Assembly: GCA_965248675.1 (NCBI GenBank)
Contig: CBDFJZ010000005.1
Coordinates: 248,001-312,000, forward strand
DNA length: 64,000 bases
From: UBA6627 sp965248675
GTDB lineage: Bacteria; Chloroflexota; Dehalococcoidia; UBA2979
Reading direction: 5' to 3'
In this document: positions 50,769 through 59,256 of the stretch, piece by piece
Layout: every line of letters begins with the position of its first letter
Position numbering within the stretch: position 1 is the stretch's first letter
The notes under the pieces: generated by a model
The model's input: the letters and a program-made list of their open reading frames with translations, nothing else
Databases searched by the model: none
Told to the model about the DNA's origin: nothing
Position numbers and translations under genes: made by a program

Positions 50769-51187
50769 GGCCGCCGGAACGCGAACTGTCGGTAGCCGAC
50801 GTAGTTCCAGAGCATGGACACGCTCAGCGCGCCGGCCTTCGTCACGTTCAGTTCGATAAAGGTGTCAGGGGAAAGGGCCGATCGCAGCGCGAGCAGTGCG
50901 ATGTTGTGGATCAGCACACCCGCGACGGCGATCGCGAAGTAGCGACTGAGCGCGCCGTTGTCACGCGCGGCGCGGAAGGTGAAGCGAGAGTTCAGCTGAT
51001 AGCTCGTGTAGGTCGCGATGGTGAACCCGGAGGTGGCGGCGATCATCAGGTGAGCGGTACCGGGGTTGTACTGCCCGGCGAGCGCGGCGTTGAAGAGCGC
51101 GAAGTCGACGATCGTCGCGACCATGCCAACGAGCGCGAAGCGCACGTACGACGGGGCGGTCCGGATACGTCGATCGAGCGTGACCAT
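50765..51187 (-). CDS. GtrA-family membrane protein
   Basis: The 140-residue product has four membrane helices and the GtrA pattern YVRFALVGMVATIVDFALFNAAL, ATYTSYQLNSRFTF near the middle, and WNYVGYRQFAFRR at the C-terminus. GtrA proteins are thought to help move polyprenyl-phosphate sugars across the membrane. Its stop overlaps the start of the GT2 gene, so they act as a pair in glycosylation of a surface polymer. Confidence 0.9.
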   Translation of the reverse strand: MVTLDRRIRTAPSYVRFALVGMVATIVDFALFNAALAGQYNPGTAHLMIAATSGFTIATYTSYQLNSRFTFRAARDNGALSRYFAIAVAGVLIHNIALLALRSALSPDTFIELNVTKAGALSVSMLWNYVGYRQFAFRRP

Positions 51188-51195
51188 CGGCGGGG

Positions 51196-52092
51196 CTATT
51201 CGTCCTGGCGCTGATCCTTGAGGAACCGCTCCAGGTCAGTGAGCAGATCCTCTGCCGCCGGCAGCTCCTCCGGGCGCGCCTCCTGCGGGGCCGGCAACGG
51301 CGCCTGGTTCGTGTCGAACTGCTCCTCGAGCTGACGGACGTACGCGGCAGCCTCGTCCGAGTCCGCCAGCACGGAGCGCACCTGATCCTCGAACTGTTCG
51401 GCTTGCTCGCGCAGGGCCCCGAGGTCGGTGCTCGGCCCGAACGTGCGATCGAGCATCTCGATCAGCGAAATCGCGACGTTCGGGTTCGGGCCGTGGGTGA
51501 TGTAGTGGGGCACCATCGCCCACAACGATGCGTTCTTCCAGCCGCGCTCGCGCAGCCCGAGGTTGAGCACGCCAACGATCCCGGTCTGCCCCTGGTAGCG
51601 CGACGCCGGCGCCTTCAGCCCGAATAGCTCCTCGAACGAGGGGTCCGAGGCGGAGAGCGAGACCGGCACGGGACGGGTATGCGGTACCCCGGCCGGCTGG
51701 GCGCCGAGCGTGATGCTCATCGTCGAGCCGACTGCCTCGGCGACGTCGGCGATGATCCCGGTGAACTGGCGCCAGCGCAGGTGCGGCTCGACGCCGCTGA
51801 GCAGCACGAAGTCGCGGCTTGCGCCCTCCGGGCGCGCGACGTAGAAGCGGTTCTCCGGCCAGCTGATCTCGCGCTCGCCATCGACGAGGCTCACGCGCGG
51901 ACGCTGCACGGTGAAGTCGAAGAACGGCTCGGGATCGATCTCGGCCAGCGGCTCGGCGCCCCAGGCGTCGACCACGTGATCGACCGCCGCCAGCGCGGCG
52001 CCCGAGCCGTCGGTGAACCCGCTCAGCGCGCCGATCAGCACCGGATCGTCCAGCGGCTTGATCTCGCTCAGCTCGCGCAGCGCCTCGTGCAT
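51196..52092 (-). CDS. PAC2-family (proteasome assembly chaperone-like) protein
   Basis: The 298-residue protein has the PAC2 fold pattern PVLIGALSGFTDGSGAALAAVDHVVDAWGAEPLAEIDPEPFFDF, FVLLSGVEPHLRWRQFTGIIADVAEAVG and WAMVPHYITHGPNPNVAISLIEML. The C-terminus is acidic and coiled. Such proteins are common in Actinobacteria, Archaea and some Chloroflexota and are linked to proteasome or ATP-grasp partners; no proteasome gene is in this window. It precedes the GtrA gene by eight bases. Confidence 0.9.
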   Translation of the reverse strand: MHEALRELSEIKPLDDPVLIGALSGFTDGSGAALAAVDHVVDAWGAEPLAEIDPEPFFDFTVQRPRVSLVDGEREISWPENRFYVARPEGASRDFVLLSGVEPHLRWRQFTGIIADVAEAVGSTMSITLGAQPAGVPHTRPVPVSLSASDPSFEELFGLKAPASRYQGQTGIVGVLNLGLRERGWKNASLWAMVPHYITHGPNPNVAISLIEMLDRTFGPSTDLGALREQAEQFEDQVRSVLADSDEAAAYVRQLEEQFDTNQAPLPAPQEARPEELPAAEDLLTDLERFLKDQRQDE

Positions 52093-52131
52093 GCGTTCGC
52101 CTCTTCTGCGGGTCCGCTCGGTTCGCGTTCG

Positions 52132-52980
52132 TCAGCTTTGAGCGTAGCCCGAACCGGCGCGGTCGATGCCCGTGCCTTGAGCCTCGTCGATCCAGCCAAA
52201 CTCTTTCAAGATGGCCTGGCTATAGGTGACGCGCCCATTCAGGCGCTCGGCGCCTTCGGTGGCGAGCAGCAGCGTCGCGCGCGCCATGTATTCCGGCGAC
52301 TCGCCGCGCGGGTCATCGAGGTCGTCGACCAGCTTGTGGAACACCGTACCGGGCGTGGGCACGACCTGTGACGGCGACAGCGCCGTGACCGCGATGTTGT
52401 GCGCCGCCACTTCCTGCGCGAGGCCCTGCGTCATCCGCTCGAGCGCCGCCTTCGAGGCGCCGTACATCGTGCCGCCGCGGGCGGTCTGGTCCTCGTACGG
52501 CCCGCTGCCGGGGCCGATCGCGGCGCCCGAGGAGATGTTGACGATCGCGCCCTCGTTACGCTCGATCATGTCCGGCAGCACGAGCTTCGAGAGGATGAAC
52601 GGGCCGTGCACGTTCACCGCGAACGAACGCACCCAGCGGCTCGTCGGGTAGTCGACGATCGGGATGTAGTAGTTGAGCGCCGCGTTGTTCACCAGCACGT
52701 CGACCGGGCCGAAGGCCTCATTCGCGGCGTCGATCAGGTGGACGCAGTCGTCCTCCTCGGACACGTTCGCCTGCGCGATCGCCGCCTCGCCGCCGGCGGC
52801 CTTGATCGTCTCGACGGTGCGGTTGAGCGAGCCCTCGAGCATCTTGTGATCGCCCTCGGCGACCGTGCGCGCCGCGCACACGACCTTCGCGCCTTCCGAG
52901 GCGAAGAGCTCGGCGATCGCCTGGCCAATCCCGCGGCTCGCGCCGGTAACCACGGCGACCTTCCCGTCGAGCTTGCCCAT
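52132..52980 (-). CDS. Short-chain dehydrogenase/reductase
   Basis: The 282-residue protein has the coenzyme motif TGASRGIG (residues 12-19), the structural NNAA segment (LVNNAALNYY), catalytic Ser in VNISSGAAIG and the Tyr-x-x-x-Lys pair in TMYGASKAALERM. ATG 52980 was chosen because the usual MGKLDGKVAVVTGASRGIG start is there. The C-terminal extension (AQGTGIDRAGSGYAQS) is longer than usual. The substrate is unknown. Confidence 0.9.
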   Translation of the reverse strand: MGKLDGKVAVVTGASRGIGQAIAELFASEGAKVVCAARTVAEGDHKMLEGSLNRTVETIKAAGGEAAIAQANVSEEDDCVHLIDAANEAFGPVDVLVNNAALNYYIPIVDYPTSRWVRSFAVNVHGPFILSKLVLPDMIERNEGAIVNISSGAAIGPGSGPYEDQTARGGTMYGASKAALERMTQGLAQEVAAHNIAVTALSPSQVVPTPGTVFHKLVDDLDDPRGESPEYMARATLLLATEGAERLNGRVTYSQAILKEFGWIDEAQGTGIDRAGSGYAQS

Positions 52981-53054
52981 TCGTTCCCCCACAGCCTCGC
53001 GGCCGAAGTGTAGGCGAAGGCCGACGTGTGCGCCCGAGGCTCCAGAGCGGACCG

Positions 53055-53060
53055 TATGAT
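53055..53060 (+). promoter_or_regulatory. Possible -10 box for the ThDP-enzyme gene
   Basis: TATGAT lies 59 bases before ATG 53120 in the divergent gap with the SDR gene. No clear -35. Confidence 0.35.
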
Positions 53061-53119
53061 GCGACCGACGCATCCAGAGGGACCCCAAATACGGGGGCAG
53101 GGACGGCGGGAGCAACGCG

Positions 53120-54778
53120 ATGGAGATGACCGGCGGGCAGGCGTTGGTGCAGTCGCTGAAGATCGAGGGCCTCGACACGATCTTCGCGCTCCCCGGCATC
53201 CAGCTCGACTACGCGATCGACGCGTTCTGGGAAGAGCGCGACGCGATCCGGATGATCCACCCGCGCCACGAGCAGGCGACCGCCTACATGGCGGACGGCT
53301 TCGCGCGGACCACCGGGAAGATCGGGAGCTGCCTCGTGGTGCCCGGCCCCGGTCTGCTCAACGCTGCCGCCGGCCTCAGCACCGCCTACGCGTGCAGCTC
53401 GCCCGTGCTCTGCGTGACCGGCCAGATCGCCTCCGACCAGATCGGAAAGGGCCTCGGCGCCCTCCACGAGATCAACAACCAGCTCGAGACGATCTCCTCG
53501 GTCGTGAAGTCCGCCGAGCGCGCGATGACGCCCGAGGAGATCCCCGGCATGGTGCGCCGCGCCTTCCAGGAGCTGCGCACCGGCCGCCCGCGCCCCGTGG
53601 AGATCGAGGTGCCGCCGGACGTCCTCGAGCAGGTCGCCGACATCACCCTGCTCGAGCCCGACACCTCCGTCCGCGCCGAGCAGTCGCCCGGTGACCCGGA
53701 TCGGTTGGAGCAGGCGGCGGAGCTGCTCGGGAAGGCTGAGCGGCCCGCTATCTGGTCGGGCGGCGGCGTGCTCTCTTCCGGCGCGTGGGAGGAGCTGCGC
53801 GAGCTGTCGCGCATCCTCGAGGCCCCCGTGCTCATGACCGGGAACGGCCGCGGCGCCGTCTCCGACCGCGACTACCTCGGCCTCAGCGGCGCCGGTCCGA
53901 CGCAGCAGGTGCTCGGCGACGCCGACGCGCTGCTCGTCGTCGGCTCGCGCTTCCTGCTCAACCCGCGGTTCGGCTTCTCGATGCCCCCCGAGCTGCCGCT
54001 GATCCAGATCGACGTCGACCCGGACCAGTTCGGCAAGACCGCCACGCCGCGGATCGGCATCGAGGCAGACGCGAAGACCGCCCTCGGCCGGCTCGTGGAT
54101 CTTGTGCTGGCTTCCAACCGCCACCGCGAGTCGCGCGAGGCGGAGCTGACCGCACTCAAGGAGCGCACCCGCGAGGCGCAGGCCCAGTTCGAGCTGCAGT
54201 CGGCCTACGCAATGACGATCCGCGAGGAGCTACCCGACGACGGCATCCTAGTTAGCGAGAGCACGCAGGTCGGTTACTGGGCGCAGATGGGCGGCTACCC
54301 GGTCTACGAGCCGCGGACGATGCTGACCTCGGGCTACCAGGGCACGCTCGGCTATGGATATCCGACCGCCCTCGGCGCCCAGGTCGGCAACCCGGACAAG
54401 AAGGTCGTCTCGATCAACGGCGACGGCGGCTTCTTCTACAACGTCCAGGAGCTCTCGACGCAGGCCCAGCAACAGATCCCCCTCGTCACCGTCGTCTTCA
54501 ACGACAACGGCTACGGCAACGTCCGCCGGATGCAGGTGCACAAGTACAACGGCCACAAGATCGCGACCGACCTCCACAACCCGGACATGGTGAAGATGGC
54601 GGAGTCGTTCGGCGTCGCCGGCTTCCGCGCCGGCACCCCCGACGCCTTCCGAGGCGTCCTCCGCGAAGCCCTCGCGAGCAACGCCCCCGCACTGATCGAG
54701 GTACCCCTCCCACCCGCCGAGGAGCTGGGCACCTTTACCTTCCAGCAGGACGCGCCTCGGCCGGTGTTGGATTTGTAG
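53120..54778 (+). CDS. Thiamine-diphosphate-dependent enzyme, acetolactate synthase/benzoylformate decarboxylase-like
   Basis: The 552-residue protein has the three ThDP-family domains: N-terminal PYR domain with catalytic Glu in PRHEQATAYMADGFAR, a central Rossmann domain (RPAIWSGGGVLSSGAWEEL), and a C-terminal PP domain with the ThDP motif NGDGGFFYNVQEL ... VVFNDNGYGN. No FAD-binding or regulatory subunit is adjacent, so a decarboxylase or carboligase role is more likely than branched-chain amino-acid synthesis. GGGAG precedes the ATG. Confidence 0.88.
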   Translation: MEMTGGQALVQSLKIEGLDTIFALPGIQLDYAIDAFWEERDAIRMIHPRHEQATAYMADGFARTTGKIGSCLVVPGPGLLNAAAGLSTAYACSSPVLCVTGQIASDQIGKGLGALHEINNQLETISSVVKSAERAMTPEEIPGMVRRAFQELRTGRPRPVEIEVPPDVLEQVADITLLEPDTSVRAEQSPGDPDRLEQAAELLGKAERPAIWSGGGVLSSGAWEELRELSRILEAPVLMTGNGRGAVSDRDYLGLSGAGPTQQVLGDADALLVVGSRFLLNPRFGFSMPPELPLIQIDVDPDQFGKTATPRIGIEADAKTALGRLVDLVLASNRHRESREAELTALKERTREAQAQFELQSAYAMTIREELPDDGILVSESTQVGYWAQMGGYPVYEPRTMLTSGYQGTLGYGYPTALGAQVGNPDKKVVSINGDGGFFYNVQELSTQAQQQIPLVTVVFNDNGYGNVRRMQVHKYNGHKIATDLHNPDMVKMAESFGVAGFRAGTPDAFRGVLREALASNAPALIEVPLPPAEELGTFTFQQDAPRPVLDL

Positions 54779-55035
54779 GGACGGGTAGGCAGTTTGGATG
54801 GCGGGCGACTGGGGAGTCGAACCCGGATTCGCGGCCGGCCGTTCCCGCTGGTACCCCGACCTCCCATGGGTCCCGTCTTGGCTGTGAAACAGGTCGCCGC
54901 AGTCACGGTTGGTCCCGGTCCGTCACGGCTAGTTCGCTCCACAGGCGTAAGCCCACGAGCGACCGGCGCCGAAACTACCAGTCTAGAATGCTCTCATGCG
55001 CGCTAGGAGAAGGCTGAGCGAGGTCAGGCAGCAAT

Positions 55036-55051
55036 CCCCCCCCCCCCCCCC
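55036..55051. repeat. C16 homopolymer
   Basis: Sixteen consecutive C residues, nine bases beyond the stop codon of the deoxyribosyltransferase-like gene (G16 on its strand). This is by far the longest homopolymer in the window. Confidence 0.9.
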
Positions 55052-55060
55052 GCGCTGTTG

Positions 55061-55465
55061 TCAGACCCTCTCGAGAAAATCTCCGACCCGAGCATTCAGA
55101 TCCGGGCTACGACCATCCACAACCGCGCGAACAGACGGCAGCCCTGCCATCAGACGAGGCAGATCACCATCCAGGGCGACCAAGAGCTGGGGCTTTCCGC
55201 GAGCCGATGCGAGCGTCGCCTCGACCGCGACAGACTGGTCGCCGGCACGAACGAGTGAAACGATTGCGTCCGAGCTGTTCAAGCGCCGGTCGATCTCTTG
55301 CACGAACTCTTCAGGCTGTAGGGCGTTGAGCTGCGCGTCACGGATCGGCAAAGCCAACTCGTGACCCGCACGCTCTGCCGCTTGGCTTATTGCCGCGAAC
55401 GCCTGCGCAGTCAATGCGTCAATCGTGGGGTCGGGCAGAACGGGCCCGGCTAGGTAAACATCCAC
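55061..55465 (-). CDS. Nucleoside 2-deoxyribosyltransferase-like protein
   Basis: The 134-residue product opens with MDVYLAGPVLPDPTIDAL, the YLAGP start of the deoxyribosyltransferase/NDT fold. It continues with FVQEIDRRLNSSDAIVSLVRAGDQSVAVEATLASARGKPQLLVAL, where Asp (SSDAIVSLV) and Glu (VAVEATLA) match the positions of the substrate-binding and nucleophilic acids. Proteins of this fold act in nucleotide salvage and as nucleotide-degrading effectors. The membrane protein gene lies just upstream (47-base gap) in the same direction. Confidence 0.65.
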   Translation of the reverse strand: MDVYLAGPVLPDPTIDALTAQAFAAISQAAERAGHELALPIRDAQLNALQPEEFVQEIDRRLNSSDAIVSLVRAGDQSVAVEATLASARGKPQLLVALDGDLPRLMAGLPSVRAVVDGRSPDLNARVGDFLERV

Positions 55466-55512
55466 TGCTACGATCTCCCCTCGCTGCGAGGCCAGCGTGT
55501 CGGCGTGAGTTT

Positions 55513-56229
55513 CTACACAGTAAACGCCAGGTACTGCTCAAGCAGTATTGGCTGGTCCCCGGTTGTTAGCCGAACGGCGGCGACGCAGAGCACTGGGCTG
55601 TACGCCGTCACGTCGAGGCGGAAGCCATCGTCCGGATTCTGTCGTCTCATCGCTTTACCGCTCAGAAACTGAGGCCCAAGGTAATAGTCGACGCTTTCAA
55701 CTTCGCCCCTGGCCAGAGGGCCAGATTCGCCTTGGTTGCTGACATGCTGCTGCAACCGCACAACAATGTCCTCGCTCTCCTCCGACGCGACCGAAGGACG
55801 CGAATCGTACGTCAGGAACAAGCCTTGATTCTGCTGGTAACGTGCGACACGCGCGCGTTCGAGTGCGGCGAGATCTTCGAGATCCACGCGATCTTCATCA
55901 CCGTGCTGTGTGTCACCGGAGAGCGCCCTCGGTGCGAATCCACGGAATCGTCTTCGAGACCAATCCAACCACCGCAGATAGTGCTCATCCGCAAGCAGGA
56001 CATGGCGGAATCGCGTGAGCATCAAGAACAACAGCGCGCTGAACAGCGGGATGTTCGCGATCGCCGCTACGATCAACCCCGCCAGGGCCCACCGCGGCTC
56101 CTGTATGAATCCAGCTGCAGTTAGGAACGACACGACCAGCACAGCCATCGCCGACAACAGAGCCGCCAACAGCTGCACGGGGTTCCCGACGTGGCGCGGG
56201 TCTATCTGTGGCGTCGGTATCGTGGTCAT
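55513..56229 (-). CDS. Two-helix membrane protein with C-terminal soluble domain
   Basis: The 238-residue product (ATG 56229, preceded by GGAGGG) has membrane helices at about 25-47 (LLAALLSAMAVLVVSFLTAAGF) and 53-78 (ALAGLIVAAIANIPLFSALLFLML). A basic linker WLDWSRRRFRGFAPR and a soluble domain ending in GFRLDVTAYSPVLCVAAVRLTTGDQPILLEQYLAF follow. No family is recognised. The layout (membrane anchor plus sensor-like domain, followed by a nucleotide-acting enzyme) resembles membrane-linked defence modules; this is inference. Confidence 0.55.
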   Translation of the reverse strand: MTTIPTPQIDPRHVGNPVQLLAALLSAMAVLVVSFLTAAGFIQEPRWALAGLIVAAIANIPLFSALLFLMLTRFRHVLLADEHYLRWLDWSRRRFRGFAPRALSGDTQHGDEDRVDLEDLAALERARVARYQQNQGLFLTYDSRPSVASEESEDIVVRLQQHVSNQGESGPLARGEVESVDYYLGPQFLSGKAMRRQNPDDGFRLDVTAYSPVLCVAAVRLTTGDQPILLEQYLAFTV

Positions 56230-56554
56230 GCACCCTCCCGAATAGTCGTCCGCGTGCCTCATGGGACCGGGTGGTCGTCGAAAGACTACGCCCTTCTTTG
56301 GTGCGCATCTGGGACAAGCCGAATCCGCCCAACTCGAGGAGCGTCTTCCTCACAACACTCGGTCGATGAACATTGGCAACCGAAGGACGTCTGACGCGTC
56401 AGGGCGTCCCTGGCAGGGCCGGACCCGGTCTTGAGAATGCAGGCGACCGCGCCAGGTGCGATGGATCACCTGATCGCCGGATGGTCGATCCGATTGGGCA
56501 CAGGCTGTCAAGCGGACTGAACGCCCGGCCGGGTGCCCAGCTCAATGTTCACGA
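56230..56554. other. Intergenic region between the membrane gene and tRNA-Gln
   Basis: No convincing gene on either strand. Base composition is more mixed than in the flanking host genes. No repeat of tRNA-Gln is found here. Confidence 0.35.
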
Positions 56555-56628
56555 TGGCTGGGGATCAGGGATTCGAACCCCGACTTACGGATCCAGAATC
56601 CGCTGTCCTACCATTAGACGAATCCCCA
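56555..56628 (-). tRNA. tRNA-Gln (CTG)
   Basis: Minus strand: acceptor TGGGGAT/ATCCCCA, anticodon stem GCGGA/TCCGT with loop TTCTGGA (anticodon CTG), T arm CGGGG-TTCGAAT-CCCTG and encoded CCA. It lies between the membrane/deoxyribosyltransferase pair and the prophage integrase. Confidence 0.95.
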
Positions 56629-56645
56629 ACGGCCTCGATTCTAAA

Positions 56646-56670
56646 GGGTCGCTCGCTCTCCGAGCGACTC
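56646..56670 (-). terminator. Terminator of the integrase operon
   Basis: GTCGCTCG (56648-56655) and CGAGCGAC (56661-56668) form a perfect 8-bp stem, extended by a G-T and a G-C pair, with loop CTCTC. On the minus strand it is followed by CCTTTAG, about 45 bases after the integrase stop. Confidence 0.6.
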
Positions 56671-56714
56671 GAGAACCCCTGGGGAGGCCCAGAGGGATGC
56701 CCACCAGCTCCGGC

Positions 56715-57914
56715 TTAGCCTCCGAGCGCTGCGTCCATCCGGGACGCGACCTCCTGTCGGCCCTCGTCCTGCATGTGCGTGTAGATGTTGCTCGTGGTCT
56801 CGATCGAGGAGTGCCCGAGCGTCTCCTGGATGCCCTCCAGGTCCACGCCCTGGGCCCACAGCAGCGACGCGCAGGAGTGGCGCAGATCGTGGAACCGCAT
56901 CTGCGTCGGCTGGCAGCGACCCTCACGGCCCCTCGAGCGGGCCGCCTCCTCGTCGCACTGACACAGCCGATGCGCGTGGAGCGTCCGCTGGAACAGCTTC
57001 GTGAGCCAGGGGCCGTGGATCGGCGCGCCGGTGGCTGTGGAGAAGACGAGGTCCCAGTCCTGGTCCCACCGGTCTCCGGCCCGCAGGCGCTCCTCGAGCT
57101 GTGCCGATCGATGCTGGCGCAGCGCGCGCCGCGCTACCGCAGGCAGCACGATCGTTCGGCGAGACTTCTCCGTCTTCGGCGGGCGCAGCTGGTAGGCCCC
57201 ATCGATGCGCTGGAGGGTATTCTTGATGGTGAGCGTCCCGGCACGGAGGTCGACGTCGGACCACTTCAGCCCGAGCAGTTCGCCCTGCCGGAGCCCGCAG
57301 GCGACGCCCACGGCGTAGAGCGGTTGTAGGCGATCCCCGGCCACCGCCGCCAGGAAGCGCTTCGCCTCGTCGGCTGTCCACGCGGTGAATTCGTGGTCCA
57401 CGTTCTTCGGCGTCTCTGTCAGCGCGGCAACGTTGCGCGTCACCTTCCCCCACCGGAGGGCCTGCTCGAGCGCCTGGCGGAGTAGCCCGCGGATGTACTT
57501 CACCGTTCGGGGGCTGAGGCCGGCGTCAAGCTTCGCGGCCATCAGGCGCTGAACGTGGTCCGGTTCGAGCTTCTCGAGACGATGCCGACCGAGAGCCGGC
57601 ACGAGGTGCACCCTCACGAGGTCGCGGTGCCTGCGAAGTGTCAGCGGGGCCCACTTGCCCGCCGATTCAGCGTCGGCGAGCCATTGCTCGAGGAACGTCT
57701 TTACGGTGATGCGCTCGGTCGCGACCGGGAGGCCGCTGGAGACCTGGGCCTTGCGGACGTCGAGCTTCTGTCGAACGGCCGCCTGCGTCTTCCCGTAGAC
57801 GGCCTTGCGGACACGCTGCCCGTCAGCCCCGAAGCCGAGTGAGAGCCGGGCCTCCCACCGCTTCCGCTTCTCGTCCCATCGGATCGTGCCTTCGCCCGCT
57901 GCCCGTCTGGTCAC
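56715..57914 (-). CDS. Tyrosine-type phage integrase
   Basis: The 399-residue protein is complete: N-terminal arm-binding domain (GEGTIRWDEKRKRWEARLSLG), SAM-like domain (about 75-165), and catalytic domain with Arg in CGLRQGELLGLKW, HDLRHSCASLL, GHSSIETTSN and the Tyr of IYTHMQ. An unusual Cys-rich insert (LCQCDEEAARSRGREGRCQ) precedes the HDLRH motif. GTG 57914 overlaps the stop of the upstream gene (GTGA), so the two are translated together. Confidence 0.93.
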   Translation of the reverse strand: MTRRAAGEGTIRWDEKRKRWEARLSLGFGADGQRVRKAVYGKTQAAVRQKLDVRKAQVSSGLPVATERITVKTFLEQWLADAESAGKWAPLTLRRHRDLVRVHLVPALGRHRLEKLEPDHVQRLMAAKLDAGLSPRTVKYIRGLLRQALEQALRWGKVTRNVAALTETPKNVDHEFTAWTADEAKRFLAAVAGDRLQPLYAVGVACGLRQGELLGLKWSDVDLRAGTLTIKNTLQRIDGAYQLRPPKTEKSRRTIVLPAVARRALRQHRSAQLEERLRAGDRWDQDWDLVFSTATGAPIHGPWLTKLFQRTLHAHRLCQCDEEAARSRGREGRCQPTQMRFHDLRHSCASLLWAQGVDLEGIQETLGHSSIETTSNIYTHMQDEGRQEVASRMDAALGG

Positions 57915-58690
57915 TGTCGTTCGCCTTGCTGGGGATCGCTGCCGATTTCGTCGTCGATCGCCGCTCCACGATCCGCCCTGCGCTCTGCCGCGCGCGCGTT
58001 CAGGTGCGGCACAGCGGCCTCCATGCCCCCGAACTCCATGATCGCGAGCTGAAGTTCGGCACTTTGCACCGCGAGGTGGTGAGGCAAACCCGGCGAAAGT
58101 TCGGTAAGGACGGCGACCAAGACGTCGTCGTCGACGTCGGCCGGGATGGGCACCGTGATCGCCTCCTCCGAGGGCTTGTCCGAGACGAGGCGATCCTCGA
58201 CCTTGCGCCACGTCGCTGCCGAATCTCCGCCGAGCAGCTCGAGCACCTCGAGCGCTGCCATCACGCCCGTTAGATAGCGCGTTTGCGCCAGATCGACGGC
58301 AGCCGGCGCCGATAGCGAGATCCGCCAGAACCAGCTCGCCCAACGGACGGAAGGCCGCGCATGCAGTGCGCGCAGCCAGCGCAGCTCTGGCAGCAGCGCC
58401 GCCGCGGACGCCCACGGGAGCTCGTCCGTGCCGAAGCTCTCCGGCCAATGGACGTAGCGGTACTGCTCCCGGTCGTCAGGATCGAGGCCACCAAAGGCCC
58501 GCCGTTCCTTCCGAATCCACGACTCGCTCGGCGCGTCGCTGCGGTCCATCGCCTCCGCTTCCGCCGAGAGCCGTGCCGCGATCTCTTGTGCGGTCAGGTC
58601 GGGTTCGTTGGCATCCAGACGGCGGAGCGCGAGACGCCAATGCTGGGCGACGCGCGGCCGCCCGGGGCTTCTGCCTGTCTCGTTGCTCAC
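57911..58690 (-). CDS. Uncharacterised protein cotranscribed with the integrase
   Basis: The 259-residue product starts GRPRVAQHWRLALRRLDANEPDLTAQEIAARLSAEAEAM, a segment compatible with a helix-turn-helix, followed by a mostly helical body (LRWLRALHARPSVRWASWFWRISLS) and an acidic tail. GTG 58690 has AGGAGA five bases upstream. Its place, divergent from the excisionase-like genes, is where temperate phages encode a repressor, but no classical repressor domain is evident. Confidence 0.65.
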   Translation of the reverse strand: MSNETGRSPGRPRVAQHWRLALRRLDANEPDLTAQEIAARLSAEAEAMDRSDAPSESWIRKERRAFGGLDPDDREQYRYVHWPESFGTDELPWASAAALLPELRWLRALHARPSVRWASWFWRISLSAPAAVDLAQTRYLTGVMAALEVLELLGGDSAATWRKVEDRLVSDKPSEEAITVPIPADVDDDVLVAVLTELSPGLPHHLAVQSAELQLAIMEFGGMEAAVPHLNARAAERRADRGAAIDDEIGSDPQQGERQ

Positions 58691-58843
58691 AAGATCTCCT
58701 GGCGCTGAATTGTTGTTTATTTGCTTGATTTATGCGCCGCATGGACTGTGTCATGTGCTGCTAGCGTTCTCCTATGTAAGCCAACCTGTTCCGCTCACAC
58801 CATACGCGCGCCCAGGCATGACTCGCAAGGGGGGGGGTGTCCA
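58691..58843. promoter_or_regulatory. Divergent control region of the prophage
   Basis: It separates the minus-strand integrase operon from the plus-strand early genes. It has the most AT-rich patch of the region (about 58705-58735, TTGTTTATTTGCTTGATTTAT), a possible plus-strand -10 TATGTA (58773-58778), and a G9 run (58829-58837) just before the first early gene. This is the expected place of a lysogeny switch. Confidence 0.55.
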
Positions 58844-59035
58844 GTGGACCCACTTTTGACCAAGGACGACGCGGCGAAAGTTTGTTCGGTGAGCCGTCGG
58901 ACCATCGACCGCGCGATCGCTGCCCGCGAGCTACAGGCGGTGAAGATCGGACAGCTGATCAGGATCGAGAGGCCCGCGCTCGCGGCCTGGATTGCCTCGA
59001 ATCGCACCGCTCCGCCGGTCGAGGCGCCGGCGTGA
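58844..59035 (+). CDS. Excisionase-family (MerR-like HTH) protein 1
   Basis: The 63-residue protein LLTKDDAAKVCSVSRRTIDRAIAARELQAVKIGQLIRIERPALAAWI is a classic HTH_17/excisionase winged helix. The GTG start at 58844 is preceded only by the G-run. It is the first early gene, overlapping the next by four bases (GTGA). It may direct excision or act as transcription regulator. Confidence 0.8.
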   Translation: MDPLLTKDDAAKVCSVSRRTIDRAIAARELQAVKIGQLIRIERPALAAWIASNRTAPPVEAPA

Positions 59036-59256
59036 CCTCCGATGTGGCACCGCGGCTCGCGCTGAGCGTGACGTCCGCGGCCGGCGCCCTCGAGACGAGC
59101 GAGAACCAGGTCCGCGAGCTGATCCAGCAAGGCCAGCTCTCCGCGTTCCGGATCTCCGACACCGGCCGAAAGTTGCGCGTACCCGTGTCCAGCATTCAGC
59201 ACTTCATCGACTGCCGAGTCGCTGCCGAGCGCGGCGACGAGCTGCAACAGTCGTGA
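59032..59256 (+). CDS. Excisionase-family HTH protein 2
   Basis: The 74-residue product LALSVTSAAGALETSENQVRELIQQGQLSAFRISDTGRKLRVPVSSIQHFI is another helix-turn-helix of the excisionase fold. It has GTGA overlaps at both ends, so three genes in a row are translationally coupled. Tandem copies of this fold suggest separate excision and regulatory jobs. Confidence 0.78.
   Translation: MTSDVAPRLALSVTSAAGALETSENQVRELIQQGQLSAFRISDTGRKLRVPVSSIQHFIDCRVAAERGDELQQS

Noticed and set aside
54797..54870. tRNA-like sequence with a T-arm (GGGTTCGACTCCC on the minus strand)
   Set aside because: Only a T-loop and a short 3' end can be recognised; no acceptor partner, D arm or anticodon arm is found. It may be an old att fragment but is not a tRNA gene.
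57915..58448. N-terminal extension of the prophage integrase frame
   Set aside because: It overlaps the upstream gene in another frame with Arg/Gly/Ala-rich shadow sequence; GTG 57914 with a GTGA overlap fits better.
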